Program-made: the position numbers and the translations under genes
Shown here: one piece after another, positions 20,728 to 33,861 of the stretch
How positions within the stretch are numbered: position 1 is the stretch's first letter
Layout of the letters: each line of letters starts with the position of its first letter
Source: Perognathus longimembris pacificus
Lineage: Eukaryota > Chordata > Mammalia > Rodentia > Heteromyidae
DNA length: 64,000 nucleotides
Assembly (NCBI RefSeq): GCF_023159225.1
Contig: NC_063161.1
Coordinates: 3,723,690-3,787,689 of the forward strand
Direction: 5' to 3'
The notes under the pieces: generated by a model
What the model saw: the letters and a program-made list of their open reading frames with translations, nothing else
The model's database searches: none
What the model was told of the DNA's origin: nothing

Positions 20728-23700
20728 CTGCGGGGAGAGGCCGTGGTGAACGCAGGAGCGGGGCCTGGGCCACGCCGGTCCCCCCCCCCGCCCCCCCTTC
20801 ACCGGCCTCCCTCTCTCCCCGAAGGGCGGCCGGACCTCGAGTCAGCTGCACGGGACCGCGCAGTTCCCCGCAGTGACCACTAGGTGGCAGGGCTGGGCAC
20901 CCCCGTGGTGGGCAGGGCCCACAGTTGGGGGGGGGGCCCCACACCTCAGCACACCCAGGACAGCCGTGCGGCCGGCCCTACCCAGGATGCAGGAGTGGGC
21001 GAAGGCGTCCTCGCTGGAGTAGAGGCCGTAGGTGCCCAGGTAGGGCGACACCACCTTCTGGAGGAGCGCCTCCAGGCGCAGGTAGTCCTCGGTCACGCCC
21101 CGGGACTCGTGCACCCCCTGGGAGGCAGGGCGGGAGGGGTCACGTCCTTCCCACGGGCCGCCCTTCAGGAGTGGTCAGTGGGCGCGGGGAGGGAGGGGGA
21201 GGGCAGGGAAGCTGGGGGACCCCCTCCCGCGCACGGCCCGCCCCGGCTCTGCGGGGAGGGGGGGCCCGGGCCCCGTCCCACCTGCAGCACGAGCAGCATC
21301 TGCACGATGGCGGGGGGCACGCGGGCGCGGGCGCGGGCCAGGGCGTCCTCCAGCCGCACGCTGAGGGCGATGGCGTCCCGGAAGTGCAGCAGCGCCAGCT
21401 GGCGCACCGACGGCTCCTTGCCCTGCAGACGCAGCAGCCGGGCTCCACCCCACCCCGCCACGGCCCCCAGCTCTCCCCAGACCACCCGTCCCCGGGGGAG
21501 CCCCCCATTTCCGCCGACAGGGAAAGGCCTGCCGTCCCACCTGCTTCTCACAGGTGAGGGGGCGGGGCTCGCAGGCTCAGTGGCTCATCAAGGGGGGGCG
21601 CGGGTCGGGTGGGGGCGTGGTCACAGCTGTCAGCCCCGGCCCCGCCCCCCAGGCCCCTCCTCCGCCCAGGGCCCCGCCCCGGCCCCCAGGCCCCTCCCCA
21701 GCCTCCAGGCCCCTCCCCAGCCCCGAGGCCCCTCCCCGGCCCCCAGGCCCCTCCCCAGCCCCCAGGCCCCTCCCCAGCCTCCAGGCCCCTCCCCAGCCCC
21801 CAGGCCCCTCCCCGGCCTCCAGGCCCCTCCCCAGCCCCGAGGCCCCTCCCCGGCCTCCAGGCCCCTCCCCGGCCCCCAGGCCCCTCCCCGGCCCCCAGGC
21901 CCCTCCCCGGCCCCCAGGCCCCTCCCCGGCCCCCAGGCCCCTCCCGGGCCCACACCTGCACAGGGTAGAAGATGGCCTGCAGCGTGGGCAGCACGTCACT
22001 GAAGAAGAAGTCCCAGGTCTCTGCCAGCGAGTCCAGCAGCTTCTGTCCTGTGGGCACAGAGTGGTCATGGCTACCTAGGGTGGACACCCGCCGGCCGGCC
22101 CACCCCAAGACAAGCAGCTGAGGCGCAGAGCCTGCGGAGGAGGCCGTGCTGCCTCCCGCACTGGAGCTCCGCCCCCCCTCCCCCCCCCCCCCCCCGCGAG
22201 CCTGGCTCCCCACCCACGCCTCCAGGTCCCCCCCTCGCCCCCCCCTGTGCCTGGCTCCGCCCCCCGCCCCCCTGGGCTTTCCCCCTGGGCCTCCAGCTCC
22301 CCCCCACGAGCCTGGCTCCCTACCCACACCTCCAGTTCCTCCCCGCCCCCAGTGCCCCGGCTCCCCACCCCCTACCGCCGTGCGGGGAGGCCACAGGCCC
22401 TGGCCGCCAGCTGCCAGCATGAGACCAGTCCAAGCCACCAGTACAGGTTATGTTTTGGTGCTGGTACCGGGGGCTTGAACTCAGGGCCTTGAGGTCTCCT
22501 TTAGGTTTTCCCCTCAAGGCTGGCTCTCTACCGCCTGAGCCGCAGCTCCGCGTCTGGCTCTCTGCTAGAAGTCGTATGGACGATCCTCCCCAGGCTGGCT
22601 TTGAACTTCGACCCTCTGCTCTTAGCTTGCTACGATGCTCGGGTTACAGGGGTGAGCCTCTGGGGCCCAGCCTCTCAGCCCGGGAAACGCCCGCCGCCAG
22701 GCCCCGGCCCTCTGCCTCCGGTGGGCCCCGCACAAGCGCGCAGCCCGAGGGTGGTCAGCCCCTCCCCACCTCCCTGCCACGGGCGGAGGGGGGATTCGCC
22801 CACCCGCCTTGCGCCGTCGGCCTGGTGCTTCCGGAGGAACTACCTTGTGGCGGCCTCACCCTGGGCACGGGGCGGTGGGGAGGACCGGGGTGGGGGCTGT
22901 CCTCCTGGGCCAACAGCCCAGGCCACAGGGGCAGGTCCTCCCTCTGGAGGCCCGGACCCCCCCCCTCCAGGCTGCCTGCCGGAGCCCCGCTGTGCACAGG
23001 GTCAGCAGAAGGCTTCGGAGGGGGGGGGGCTGCACTGGGAGTGGACAGTGAGGGTGGCTAGGGCGGGCCGGGAGGTGGGCAGTGGCTAGGGCGGGCCGGG
23101 AGGTGGGCAGTGGCTAGGGCGGGCCGGGAGGTGGGCACCGGCGAGGGGCCGCGGATGCATGGAAACCCTTGAAGCAGCTCCGTGGGAAGCGGCGTGGCAC
23201 ACGTGCGTGCCTGGCCGCGGTGGTCGGGGGTGAAGGTCCTGCGTGGGTCCCCAGCCTCCGCTGCGGGGGGACCCTGTGGTCTGGGCCTGAGGGAGGAGGC
23301 GCGGTTCTGGGCAGCCTCCAGGTGGCCATGGGAACGGGGGCCTGGCCCAGCTCCCCGGTCTGTGTAGGCCGAGAGGCGTGGGGGGGCGTGGGGTCCGGAG
23401 GGGCCGGCCCCGGTCCTGGGGGGGGGGCCCACACCCGGCTGCAGGGCGGGGAGGCCGCAGGCACACCCGGCTGCCCGCACACAAAGTCCCCTCAGTTCCT
23501 CTGGGGCGGGGAGCAAGCAGGCTCAGCCGGGCCGCGTGGGGCGGCCCTGGGCGCGGGCCAGGAGGTGCCGTGCCCGCAGGCGGGTGGGTGGGCTGTGGGA
23601 AGCAGATGCGGTCAAACGGAGCCCAGGCCCGGCCAGGGCCGCCTGCCCGGAGGCCAGAGCCGCAGCGTGGGCCGCAGGCTCTGCTCCCCGCGGGACCCCG

Positions 23701-26700
23701 GGGGGCTTCAGGGGCCCCGGGCCGACGCTCCCCGCACGGGGTCTGCGCGGCCATCCTGCCGGTCACACCAGACCGTCCCGGTCTCCCCAGCTGCGAGTCC
23801 CTGGGGGCACAGCCCGCCTCTCTCCCGTTCCCGGGTCCCCAATGCCCCCTGCCCCGTCGCAAGCAGCCCCCGACCCCACGGCGAGGACGGAGGCCCGGGG
23901 GGGCCGCAGAGCCGCGCCGGGGAAGGCCCAGGACTGTCCAGGGCTGCCCCGCCGGAGGACACGGCGCCGTGGGCAGGCCTGTGCCAGGCCACACAAAGCC
24001 GTGGTTCTCCCGGCCCGGCCCCCGTGGGCCAGCGCGGGTGGGAGTCAGGCCTGAAGGAATGCGCCAGCTCAGCGCGGGGCCGCCCTCAGGAGCGGGCTCC
24101 GGGCCCCGCCCCCTCCTCCGGGCCCCGCCCCTCCTCCGGGCCCCGCCCCCTCCGGGCCCCGCCCCTCCTCCGGGCCCGCCCCCTCCTCCGGGCCCCGCCC
24201 CCTCCTCCGGGCCCCGCCTCCTCCTCCTCGGGGCGATGGCCGGGCCCGAGCAACCACGGACAAAACTTCTCAACCTGTGGCCACAAGGAACGCTTCGTGT
24301 CCTGCCAGTGCTGGGGCTTGAACTCAGGGCCTGGCCCGGTTCCTTGCCCTTTTCACTCAAGGCTGAGTGAAAGCAAGCCACCGCTTCACGTTCAGGTTTG
24401 TGGTGGGTAATTCAAGATAAGGGTTTCACGGACTTCCCTGCCCTGGCTGGCTCTGAACCGTCATCCTCAGATCTCGGCTTCCTGAATGGCTGGGTTGACG
24501 GGTGTGAGCCACTGGCACCTGGCGAAGTTGTTATTTATCAGATATTTTGGTGACCCAGAGCTAACACAGGGCTGGGAAGGTGGCCAAGCGGCAGAGCGCT
24601 CGCCTCGCGTGCGTGAAGCCCTGGGTTCGATTCCTCAGCACCACATACACAGAAGGCTGGAAGTGGCGCTGTGGCTCAAGTGGCAGAGTGCTAGCCTTGA
24701 GCAAAAAGAAGCCAGGGACAGTGCTCAGGCCCTGAGTCCAAGGCCCAGGATGGCGGGGGGGGGGGGAGCTAACCCATCCCCACGGCAAAGGCTCGTGGGC
24801 GGCTCGGGCCACACTCACCCTCGTAGAAGCAGATCTTGTCTCGTAGGATCACCATGCCTTTGGTCAGCAGCTGGTTCTGGAACAAACAACAAACAAACCA
24901 GGTGTCACCCCTGTCCTGAAGACACCCCCCCCATGTCAGCGGGGCCACAGGACGTCAACAGCCCCCCACCAACACCGAGCGTCCGTGCTCACGCCCGAGA
25001 CCTCGGCTACTCGGGAGGCTGAGATCTGAGGACCCTGGTTTGAAATCGGCCCAGGCGGAAGGAAATGTCTGTGAGACTCGATGATCACCAGCAAAAAAGC
25101 TGGCAGTGGAGCCGGGAGAAAGCTAAGGGGTGACGCCCAGGCCCCGAGTTCAAGCCCCAGGGCCGGCACAAGAACGAAAGCCCACCGGCAAGCAGCAGAG
25201 ATCCCGGGGGGCCGGCGACTCGCAGAGGACCTGGCAGTACTGAGCCCCCGGCGGACGCGGGAGCCCCCGGCGGGGCCCAGCCGGGCGAGGGGGTGCTGGC
25301 CTCGCTCAGGCTCCACCAGAAGGAAGGGCCGAGCCGGGCTCAGCAGGGCGGGCGGGGCCACGCCCACCGTGGCCCAGAAAGGAGCCGAAGGAGAAGGCCT
25401 GCCCCATCGGCCCTGCCGTGCGGGCCCCGGGGGCAAGGGGAGATCACGCGGCCCCTGCGTGTCACGCCAGCCAGAGGGGGTGATGGCACGCGTGTCTACA
25501 GGGGCGCATGGGAAACAAAACGGGGCACAAGGGCACCCTGGCTGCCCGGGGAGGGGAGGCAGGCGGATGAAATCCAGAGCTGGGAAGAGGCCCATCGACG
25601 GCCAGAGGAGCAGGACACAGGGTGGCAGTGGGGGTGGGAGGGGGGCCCGCTAAGGGGTGCCCAGTTGAGGACAGGAATGTTCTGGAACCGAACATACTTG
25701 CATAACTCTACACACACACCACAGAGTCCTGTGATTTAAAGGGGCGGGTGATGTACAATACCTCAATACCCCAGAGTGTGAAGAATCCCAAGCCAGCTAG
25801 GGGGCGGTGGCTCACGCCTGTGAATCCTAGCTACTCAAGAGGCCGAGACCCGAGGATCCAGGTTCAAAGCCAGCCCAGGTAGAAAAGTCCATGACACTCT
25901 TATCTCCATTAAACGACTCAGAATAAGCTGGAAGTGGCGCTGTGGCTCCAGTGGTAGAGCGCTAGCCTTGAGCCACAAGAGGCTCAGGGACAGTGCTCAA
26001 ACTCTAAATTCAAGTCCCGGGACCAGCGCACACACACAAAAGGATCCCAAGCTGGGTACGGCGGTGTGTATGTATCTGTAGCCCCAGTACTGGGGAGGGA
26101 GGTTAAGGCAGGGAGATCCTGACTTCAGGGCCAGCATGAGCTTCACAGGGAGACACTACCTCCAAAGTCCACCTCTAGCCAGGCGCCGGTGGCTCACGCC
26201 TATAATCTTAGTTACTCGGGAAGGTGAGATCTAAGGATCGTGGTTCAAAGCCAGCCTTGGCAGAAAAGTCCGTGAGACGCCACCTCCACAGAATCACCAG
26301 CAGAAAGCGGGCTGTCCTCATGACTCACGTGATGGGCTGTCATCCAAGCCAGCCAGCCGGATGTGAGGCTCTGAGTTCAAATCCCAGTGCCCCAAACAAA
26401 ACAGAAACACACACATACACACAACCCCCCAAAACAAACAGTCCACAATAACTCAAAAGTCCCCACAGCCCTGAGGTGTGAGGAAGCTCGGGCCGGTCCC
26501 CACGGGCCCACGGGCGCGACGGCGGGCACCTGGGGCGAGGTGGGCACCGTGGTCCGGGCCCGCGTGCCCAGGGCATCCACGCAGCCCCAGGAGCACTCGG
26601 GTGTCGCCCGGCCTGCCCGGCTGCGTGGCCGCGGGCGCGTGGCCTCGTCTCCCCGGCCCTGAGACTCGGGTGTGTGTCTTGTCATTTAACCTCCACAACG

Positions 26701-29700
26701 ACCACTGCGTGCCGGGGGGGGGGGAAACTGAGTCCGCGGGGCCGGGGGGAGGCGCACCCACCTGCAGGTACTCGGTGAAGAAGGACCCCAGCTCCGTCTT
26801 CAGCAGCTGCCTGTGGGGGGAGGGAGACCGGGTGAGCTGAGGCCTCGGGTGGGGGGGGACCGGGGGGGCAGCCCCCGCCCAGCCCCCCCGCCCAGCGCCG
26901 GCGGGCCCAGTGCAGCGAGGAACACGAGGTGCAGACGGACGCGGGGAGCAGGGCGGCGCCCCACACGGTCGGGCTGGGGAGGGGGCAGGGCCATCTTCCA
27001 CCCCGGCCCGCCCCGTCCAACGGTGGGCTCAGCAGGGGTGAAGGAGCAGGGTGCAGACGTGCCCCTTCTCGCTCCTCCCCCGCCCCCCGGGGAGGGCCGG
27101 GCCGTCCCGCAGATCCTCTCCGGGTCGGCCCGGCTGAGGGGCCTGGGTGAGGAGCCGGGAATGTGGCCGCCAGCCCCTCCGGTCAGCTCCGGCAAGACCG
27201 CGACTCCACGCGTGCCCAGCCCTGGGTGCGGCTCGGCAGCACCAGATTGCCAGACACACCGCGCCGGCCGTGAGAAGGCCCCCACGGAATGGCCTTCGGA
27301 GGGAGAAACTGAGGCTGGGGGGGGCGGGGCTGACCACTGTCCTGGAGATTAGAAACAGACATCCTGCCAGGCGCTGGTGGTTCACGCCTGTCATCCCTGC
27401 CCCTCAGGAGGCTGAGAGCTGAGGATGGAGATTGGGCAGGAAAGTCGACGCCACTCAACGCCCGTGAACGCCCCAAAAGCCAGGAGTGGAGCTGTGGTCC
27501 AAGTGGTAGAGTACCACCAGTTTGCATGAAAGAGCTAACGGCACCCGGGCTCTGAGTTCAAGACCTACTACTAGCACAAAAAAAAACAAAACCAGACAGC
27601 CTAGCGAGCCATGGTTGTAGTCCTGGCCACTGGGAGGCTGAGGCGCGGAGGCTTCCTTGGGTCTGGGTGTTGGAGGCCACCCTGGGCAGCAAGGTGAGCT
27701 CAGCCTCAAGACTACGTGCACAAATATGAACGGACAGGGAGACACAGGCAGCGGCCCGTGAAGACGGAGGAGGTGGGTAGGACAGGGCAAGGGAGTGAGG
27801 CCGACCACAGTCCAGTGTGCGCACACGCGGAGAGGCGATGAGGGCGCCCCCCTGCTACGCCATTCCACCCCAGACAGAGCCCCAACCAACGCCCTTCCTA
27901 GGGCCTGGGGCGGGGGCGGGGGTGGGGCTCGCCTTGCTGGAGACTTAACAAGGTAGCTTCAAGCTGTCCTCGGCCCTGACACTGGCAGGTCCCCGGGCCA
28001 GCCTGATGCATGCTGGGAGCACAGTGGGAGGGGCAGAATCTGCAGGTCCCCCAGGCCAGCCCAATGCATGCTGGGAGCACAGTGGGAGGGGCAGAATCTG
28101 CAGGTCCCCGGGGCCAGCCTGGTGCATGCTGGGAGCACAGTGGGAGGGGCAGAATCTGCAGGTCCCCCAGGCCAGTCTGGTGCATGCTGGGAGCACAGTG
28201 GGAGGGGCAGAATCTACAGGTCCCCCCAGACCAGCCTGGTGCATGCTGGGAGCACAGTGGGAGGGGCCGCACCTGCATGTCCCCTGGGCCAGCCTGGTGC
28301 ATGCTGGGAGCACAGTGGGAGGGGCCGTATGCGCAGATCCCCCGGGCCAGCCTGGTGCATGCTGGGAGCACAGTGGGAGGGGCCACACGCACAGGTCCCC
28401 TGGGCCAGCCTGGTGCATGCTGGGAGCACAGTGGGAGGGGCAGAATCTGCAGGTCCCCTGGGCCAGCCTGGTGCATGCTGGGAGCACAGTGGGAGGGGCC
28501 GAACTCACAGGTCCCCAGGCCAGCCTGGTGCATGCTGGGAGCACAGTGGGAGGGGCCGCACCTGCATGTCCCCTGGGCCAGCCTGGTGCATACTGGGAGC
28601 ACAGTGGGAGGGGCCGCACGCGCAGGTCCCCTGGGCCAGCCTGGTGCATGCTGGGAGCACAGTGGGAGGGGCCGAACCCGCAGGTCCCCCGGGCCAGCCT
28701 GGTGCATGCTGGGAGCACAGTGGGAAGGGCTGCACCCGCAGGTTCCCCCCCAGCCTGGTGCATGCTGGGAGCACAGTGGGAGGGGCTGCACCCGCAGGTT
28801 CCCCCCCAGCCTGGTGCATGCTGGGAGCACAGTGGGAGGGGCCGAACCCGCAGGTCCCCCGGGCCAGCCTGGTGCATGCTGGGAACACAGTGGGAGGGGC
28901 CGAACCCGCAGGTCCCCCGGGCCAGCCTGGTGCATGCTGGGAGCACAGTGGGAGGGGCCGCACACGCAGATCCCCCAGGCCAGCCTGGTGCATGCTGGGA
29001 GCACAGTGGGAGGGCCCACACCCATAGGTACTCCGGGCCAGCCTGGTGCATGCTGGGAGCACAGTGGGAGGGGCCGCACGCGCAGGCTCCCCCGGGCCAG
29101 CCAGCCTGGTGCATGCTGGGAGCAGAGCACTGGGGAGCGGCGCAGGGGCCCCGGGTTGCCTCGAGCAGGTGGTGGAGCCCACGGTCTCAAAGCCTTGGCG
29201 CTATGGGGAGGGCAGAGGTGGGCGGAGGTGGAGCCTGCAGGACCAATGCCCCGCTGCCAGCCGGAGACCCAGAGGACGAGGAGGTTGGGTGGAGGCCGGG
29301 CCAGTCCTCTGGGGACACAGGCAGCCCACCCACAGCCCCAGGGGCCGGGCCACGGGCCCTGGAGGGAGGCGCGGGGGGTCCGGAGGCAGGCAGCCACTGC
29401 CACACCTTGGGGGGGGACCAAGATGGCCGGACAGCCGGACTCTCACAGCCGACCCCTCCGGTGCCTTGGTGGGTGGCATGGGGGCGGGGGAGGGGCTGCC
29501 GGGACGGCCACGGGGGTGAAATGAGAGCCCGTGGCACGGAACGGGAGGTGGGTGCAAACCTGGGGGAAAGTAGGGGCTCCCCTGGGCCCCCCAGCTATCC
29601 CACGAGGGTGGCAGCCCCTCTGTGACGAGGCTCCACCCGCGTCAACCCCATGGGCTGCCACGTCCCGTGGATGGACACGGCGTGGACGTTCTGCACACGA

Positions 29701-32700
29701 CCCGACCCCGAGCGGACCCGGAGCAGCCGCCCCTTTCTTGATGATGCTGGGCGAGGGATGGGGCGGCGGGTGGAGGGCGGCGGGCGGCGGGCAGGGTCCT
29801 CACCGGGCCACGCCCAGCTCCGCCACGCCATTCGTGAGGCTTCTTGCAGGTCCATCAGGGCGCCGTGAGCCACGGGGAGCCACCACGAGAACGCCGGGGC
29901 CCTCCCCGGCCTCAGTTTACCCCCGTAAGGACCCTTCTGAGGGGGATGCCGTGGGACCCTCCCTTTCCGTTAACCCCTGGCCCACTTTGCGCAGATGGGG
30001 GGGGGGGTTTCCTGCCTATTTTTCCAGCTATTTCTAGGACCCCAGGTCGGGACGCTGTGGGTCAGGGCGGGAAGGAACCAGCACAGGCCGGTCCACCTCC
30101 TGGTACCTGCTGTGTGACCCCAGGCAAGTGGCTTGACCCCTCTGAACGTCAGCCTTCCCGGCTACCAACGGCGAGGGCAGCCCCGCTCTGGCCCGGCGGT
30201 GGCCCCGAGGGCGGTCTTGGGGCCTCTTTGACAGAGCAAATACCCCGGGACGCCCCCCTCGGGGACTGGGGAGTCTCAGGGCCTGCCTGGCCTCCTGGGG
30301 TCCCACCCGGCGGTCCTGCCCCGCGCGGCCCGGCACTCACCGGACGCCCTCGTTGAGGCTGAAGAGCTCCTGGTCCCGCAGGCCCTTGCGCTGGAAGACG
30401 GCGATCACCCCGCTGTGGATGCTGTGGTGGGGGAAAGGAGTGAGGCCTGGGGCCCGCCCCGCCCGCCCCACCCATGGGCCCCCCCAACCCTAACCACACC
30501 CTGGCCTCCTCCCCTCAAAGGCCTGCGCCGCCGCCGTCAAACCCGGGCCCACGTGGCCTCCTTCCTGCCCTGCCAGACAGCGCCCGGTGTTCCTGCTGTT
30601 TCCCCTCCCCCAGGACCCCTCCCCCTACAAGCCCCCCCCCCCCCCCGCCTCCCGCCGCCCGCACACCGGCGGGCACCAGCAACGATGCCCAGAAGCCGGG
30701 CTACCGACGCCTCCCCACGTGGCACAGTGCGCTCCTTCCTGCGGCCCGTGGGCCACCTCAGCTCCTCCCCGAGGTAGAGGCAGGCGTGGGAGGGCGTCGG
30801 GGGGGCCTGCAGGGGGCGGCAGGCCCTGCGGTGCCGGGACTGGAGGCCCGGCCTGGGCGGGGGTCACCGCCGGCTCCTGGGCCGCAGCGGTGCCGACCAC
30901 AGACGGCGGGGCTGGGCGGCCATCCCAGGCCCCAGACGGGAGAGCTCGCCCGTGGCCCGGCCCCGGAGGCCGCCGTCCCTTGGAATGCCAGTGCCTGGAC
31001 TCCGGACGGCCCCACCCCGGCCGTGGGCTGGGGCTGGGGCGGAGGGAGGGAGGCCGGTGGCCTCTAGCGGGGCGCTGTGCTCTCGGGCTGGGGTGGGGCT
31101 GGAGGCCGGAGCAGGGGAGGAGGAAGGTCAGACCCCAGGGCGGGAGGCTGTGGTTCTGCCGGCCTCTCCTCCGAACCCCTCTGCGGGAGGGGGTTCCCCT
31201 GCCCCTGGTCTGGGGAGGCCTCACGGCTCTGGCTTTCACAGGAGGCCGGGAGGCTGCCCGCTCCCTCGGGGAGGTCCGGGGACGGCGGCCCAGACCGAGC
31301 GCCGTCTCGGGGCTCCCCGCGCGGCTCTGCTAGCCCTCCTCCAGCCCTCGGGGGGTCTCAGGTGCAGGCCCGGGCTGTAGCACCTGGGGTGCCCAGTGAC
31401 CTCCCACGCACAGTGGCCGACCAGGGCCCAGGGTGTCATTACAGGATGGGGTGTGCGTCTGCCACGCCCGGGGCCTCCTTCTAACCCCCAGCCCGTGGTG
31501 GCTCGGTGAGAGCCCGGGGGACAGAGACGGCGGGGCTCAGAGAGGCCCCGGAACTCCCCCAGAACCCCACAGCTCTGCACCCAGCAGAGCCGTGACGGAG
31601 AAGGGAGCCGGAACCCTGGCCTGTGCACACACCCACCCTCCCGTGCCACCTGGGGAGGAAGGGCGGGGAGAGCCCAAGGCTTCCCGTGACTCGGCACCCC
31701 CAAAGTAGAAGTGAAACCCCAGCTGCCTGGCCAGGGGCGGGGCGCTTCCGGGAGAGGGCCCTCCTCCTGCGGAGGGCTGCCCCCTCCCCCAGCGGCCCTT
31801 CCAGTCCTCAGCACCCCTGGGGGGGGGCAGCACCTCCCCGCTGCCCTGAGCTGGGCGGATGCAGGGAGAGAAGCAAGGGCGTCAGCGACTCGGGCCACGG
31901 TCCCAGCCCCACGCCTGCAACCACAGGCCACGCCATGCCAGAGAGGAAGGGGCCGGGGGCGGGGCTCTGCCGCACCCACCGGCCCCCCCCCCAGGAAGCC
32001 AGGCTGCGGAGGGAGGGGGCCCGGCCAGGGGCTTGGAAGGCCCCAAGGGGGAATCAGACCCCCAGTCTTTCCCTGGCTGAGGCACTGGAGATGGGGGTGT
32101 GTCTCTAGTTGGTGTGTGTGAGCGTGCGCGTGTGCGTGCGGGTCTACGGCTTGAACGCAGTCTGGGCACTGTCTGGTGGCTTCACCGTGTGCGGGGAGGC
32201 CAGGTTCCCACTGGCTGATGGGGGACAGAGCCCAGGGTGTGGGTGGCCCGTGGCAGCTGGCACGAGTGACCTTAGGGCCCCACAACCCACGGCCGTCCCC
32301 TGACAGTTCAGCCAGCAGCTTCTAATTCAGTGTCCCAGGCGCAGGCCCTGGTGTCGGGAGGCTGTTCCTTCTGGGGCCTCCAGCGGTGAACCCCGACTCC
32401 CTGCCTCCCACACCCGGGGCTCCCAATGCCTCCTCCTTCTCCCAGTCCCCCCTACTGCCCGTGATGGTGCAGCCCCCCCAAACCGTGTCACCAAGGAACC
32501 CCTCCCCGGCTCAGGATCCTTCGCCCTGTGGGCGACCTCCTCCCCGCTGTGAAGCCCCCCACTCACAGGCCAGAGCCAGGACCCTGGGGACCGTGTCCCA
32601 CGCCTAACCACAGTAGTTGAGCAGGGGCTGGGGGAGCCGGGCACAGGACCCCACCTCCATTCCCCTCCACAGTCGGGTCAATGTCTGCTGGCCCTTTAAG

Positions 32701-33810
32701 AAATACACCCTCCCCCCCCCCACACACACACATACACACCTTGGCTCCTGCCGGCCTCACGGGGTTCCAGGCCGGGTCCTCTGAGCCTCCGTTGGCTCAT
32801 CTACAAGCAGGGGCGTGGAGACCCACGGGGAGGCTAATGAGGATGGGAGGGCCAGCTCAGGCCTGGGGTTTGGGTGTTGTACCCCACTGCGTGTGCGGTG
32901 CCCAGCAATGGCGGGAGGGGAGCGGCTGGGGACCCCTCCCTCCCGCCCGCCTGCCCGCCTCGGGAACCACAGCCGCGGAGAGGCTCTCAACACGGCAGCA
33001 TGCTGGTCCCCAGGCAGATCTGCATTTAGACCCTAGAGGTTGAGGGGTGCTGGCGGAGGGTGCTCAGCCTGACCTCGGGGGCTGGGCCACACCCTCCACT
33101 CGGTGCCCCGGGCTTCTCCATGCCGGGACCCCAGGGTGTGTGATGTGGCATTAGCTAGGCATTGGCCCAGGACGCTGGGATACCCACAGGTCCCCTTAGC
33201 ATGCGTCTTAGGGCTGCTGTGGGTCTCTTGATAACTTCTGGAAGCTTCTCAGGAGGGACCTTGGGGACGGGGAAGCAGGAGGAACGCATCTCTGCCAGGA
33301 GGCAGAGGTCGCAGCTCACTGGGGGCCTGCCACGGCTGACCACGTCAAGGCCACCCGTGCCCACCAACTCGGGGGAGCGCACCCCAGGTCTCTCCTGGCT
33401 CCCAGGAGTCATTCTGGCCCCCTCCTCCCCCACGCAGGAAGTGGGGGGCAGCACGCGACCCCTCAGCTCAAGGACTCAGCCTTCAGAGGCCCGGAGGCCC
33501 CAGGTGACAGGCACCCACAGGGGGACCCTGTGACAAGTAGCCACCAAAGTTGTGCAATGTCATGCCATGGTTCAGATCCCCCCACCCCACTCGCCCAAAG
33601 CCTGAGAAAAGGCTTCATTCCAGCCTAACGACAAAACAAGGACGCCAGCCCCTGCCCACGAACCACGCTCTAGAAATCGGGCCAATACCATGTCGCTTCT
33701 ACACTGGGATTCTGTGTACCTCCTCAGGCCTCGTGACACGGCTGCTGGTCTGTAGGTGGGTCCTGGGCCTGGAAAGTTCTCAAGGCCCATCCTCAACAAG
33801 GTTACTGCTG

Positions 33811-33861
<51 letters not shown>

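Noticed and set aside
20644..20883. Antisense open frames over the PRR5 last exon
   Set aside because: They are shadows of the GC-rich PRR5 exon 8 and its flanking intron.
23086..24410. Overlapping open frames over 400 codons on both strands
   Set aside because: GC-rich PRR5 intron with arrays. No conserved domain and an implausible Pro/Gly/Arg composition.
28006..29625. Open frames of about 390-540 codons on both strands with repeated ACWEHSGRG or CTRLA motifs
   Set aside because: They are translations of the 58-bp minisatellite inside a PRR5 intron. Several frames on both strands are open at once and no splice or domain logic exists.
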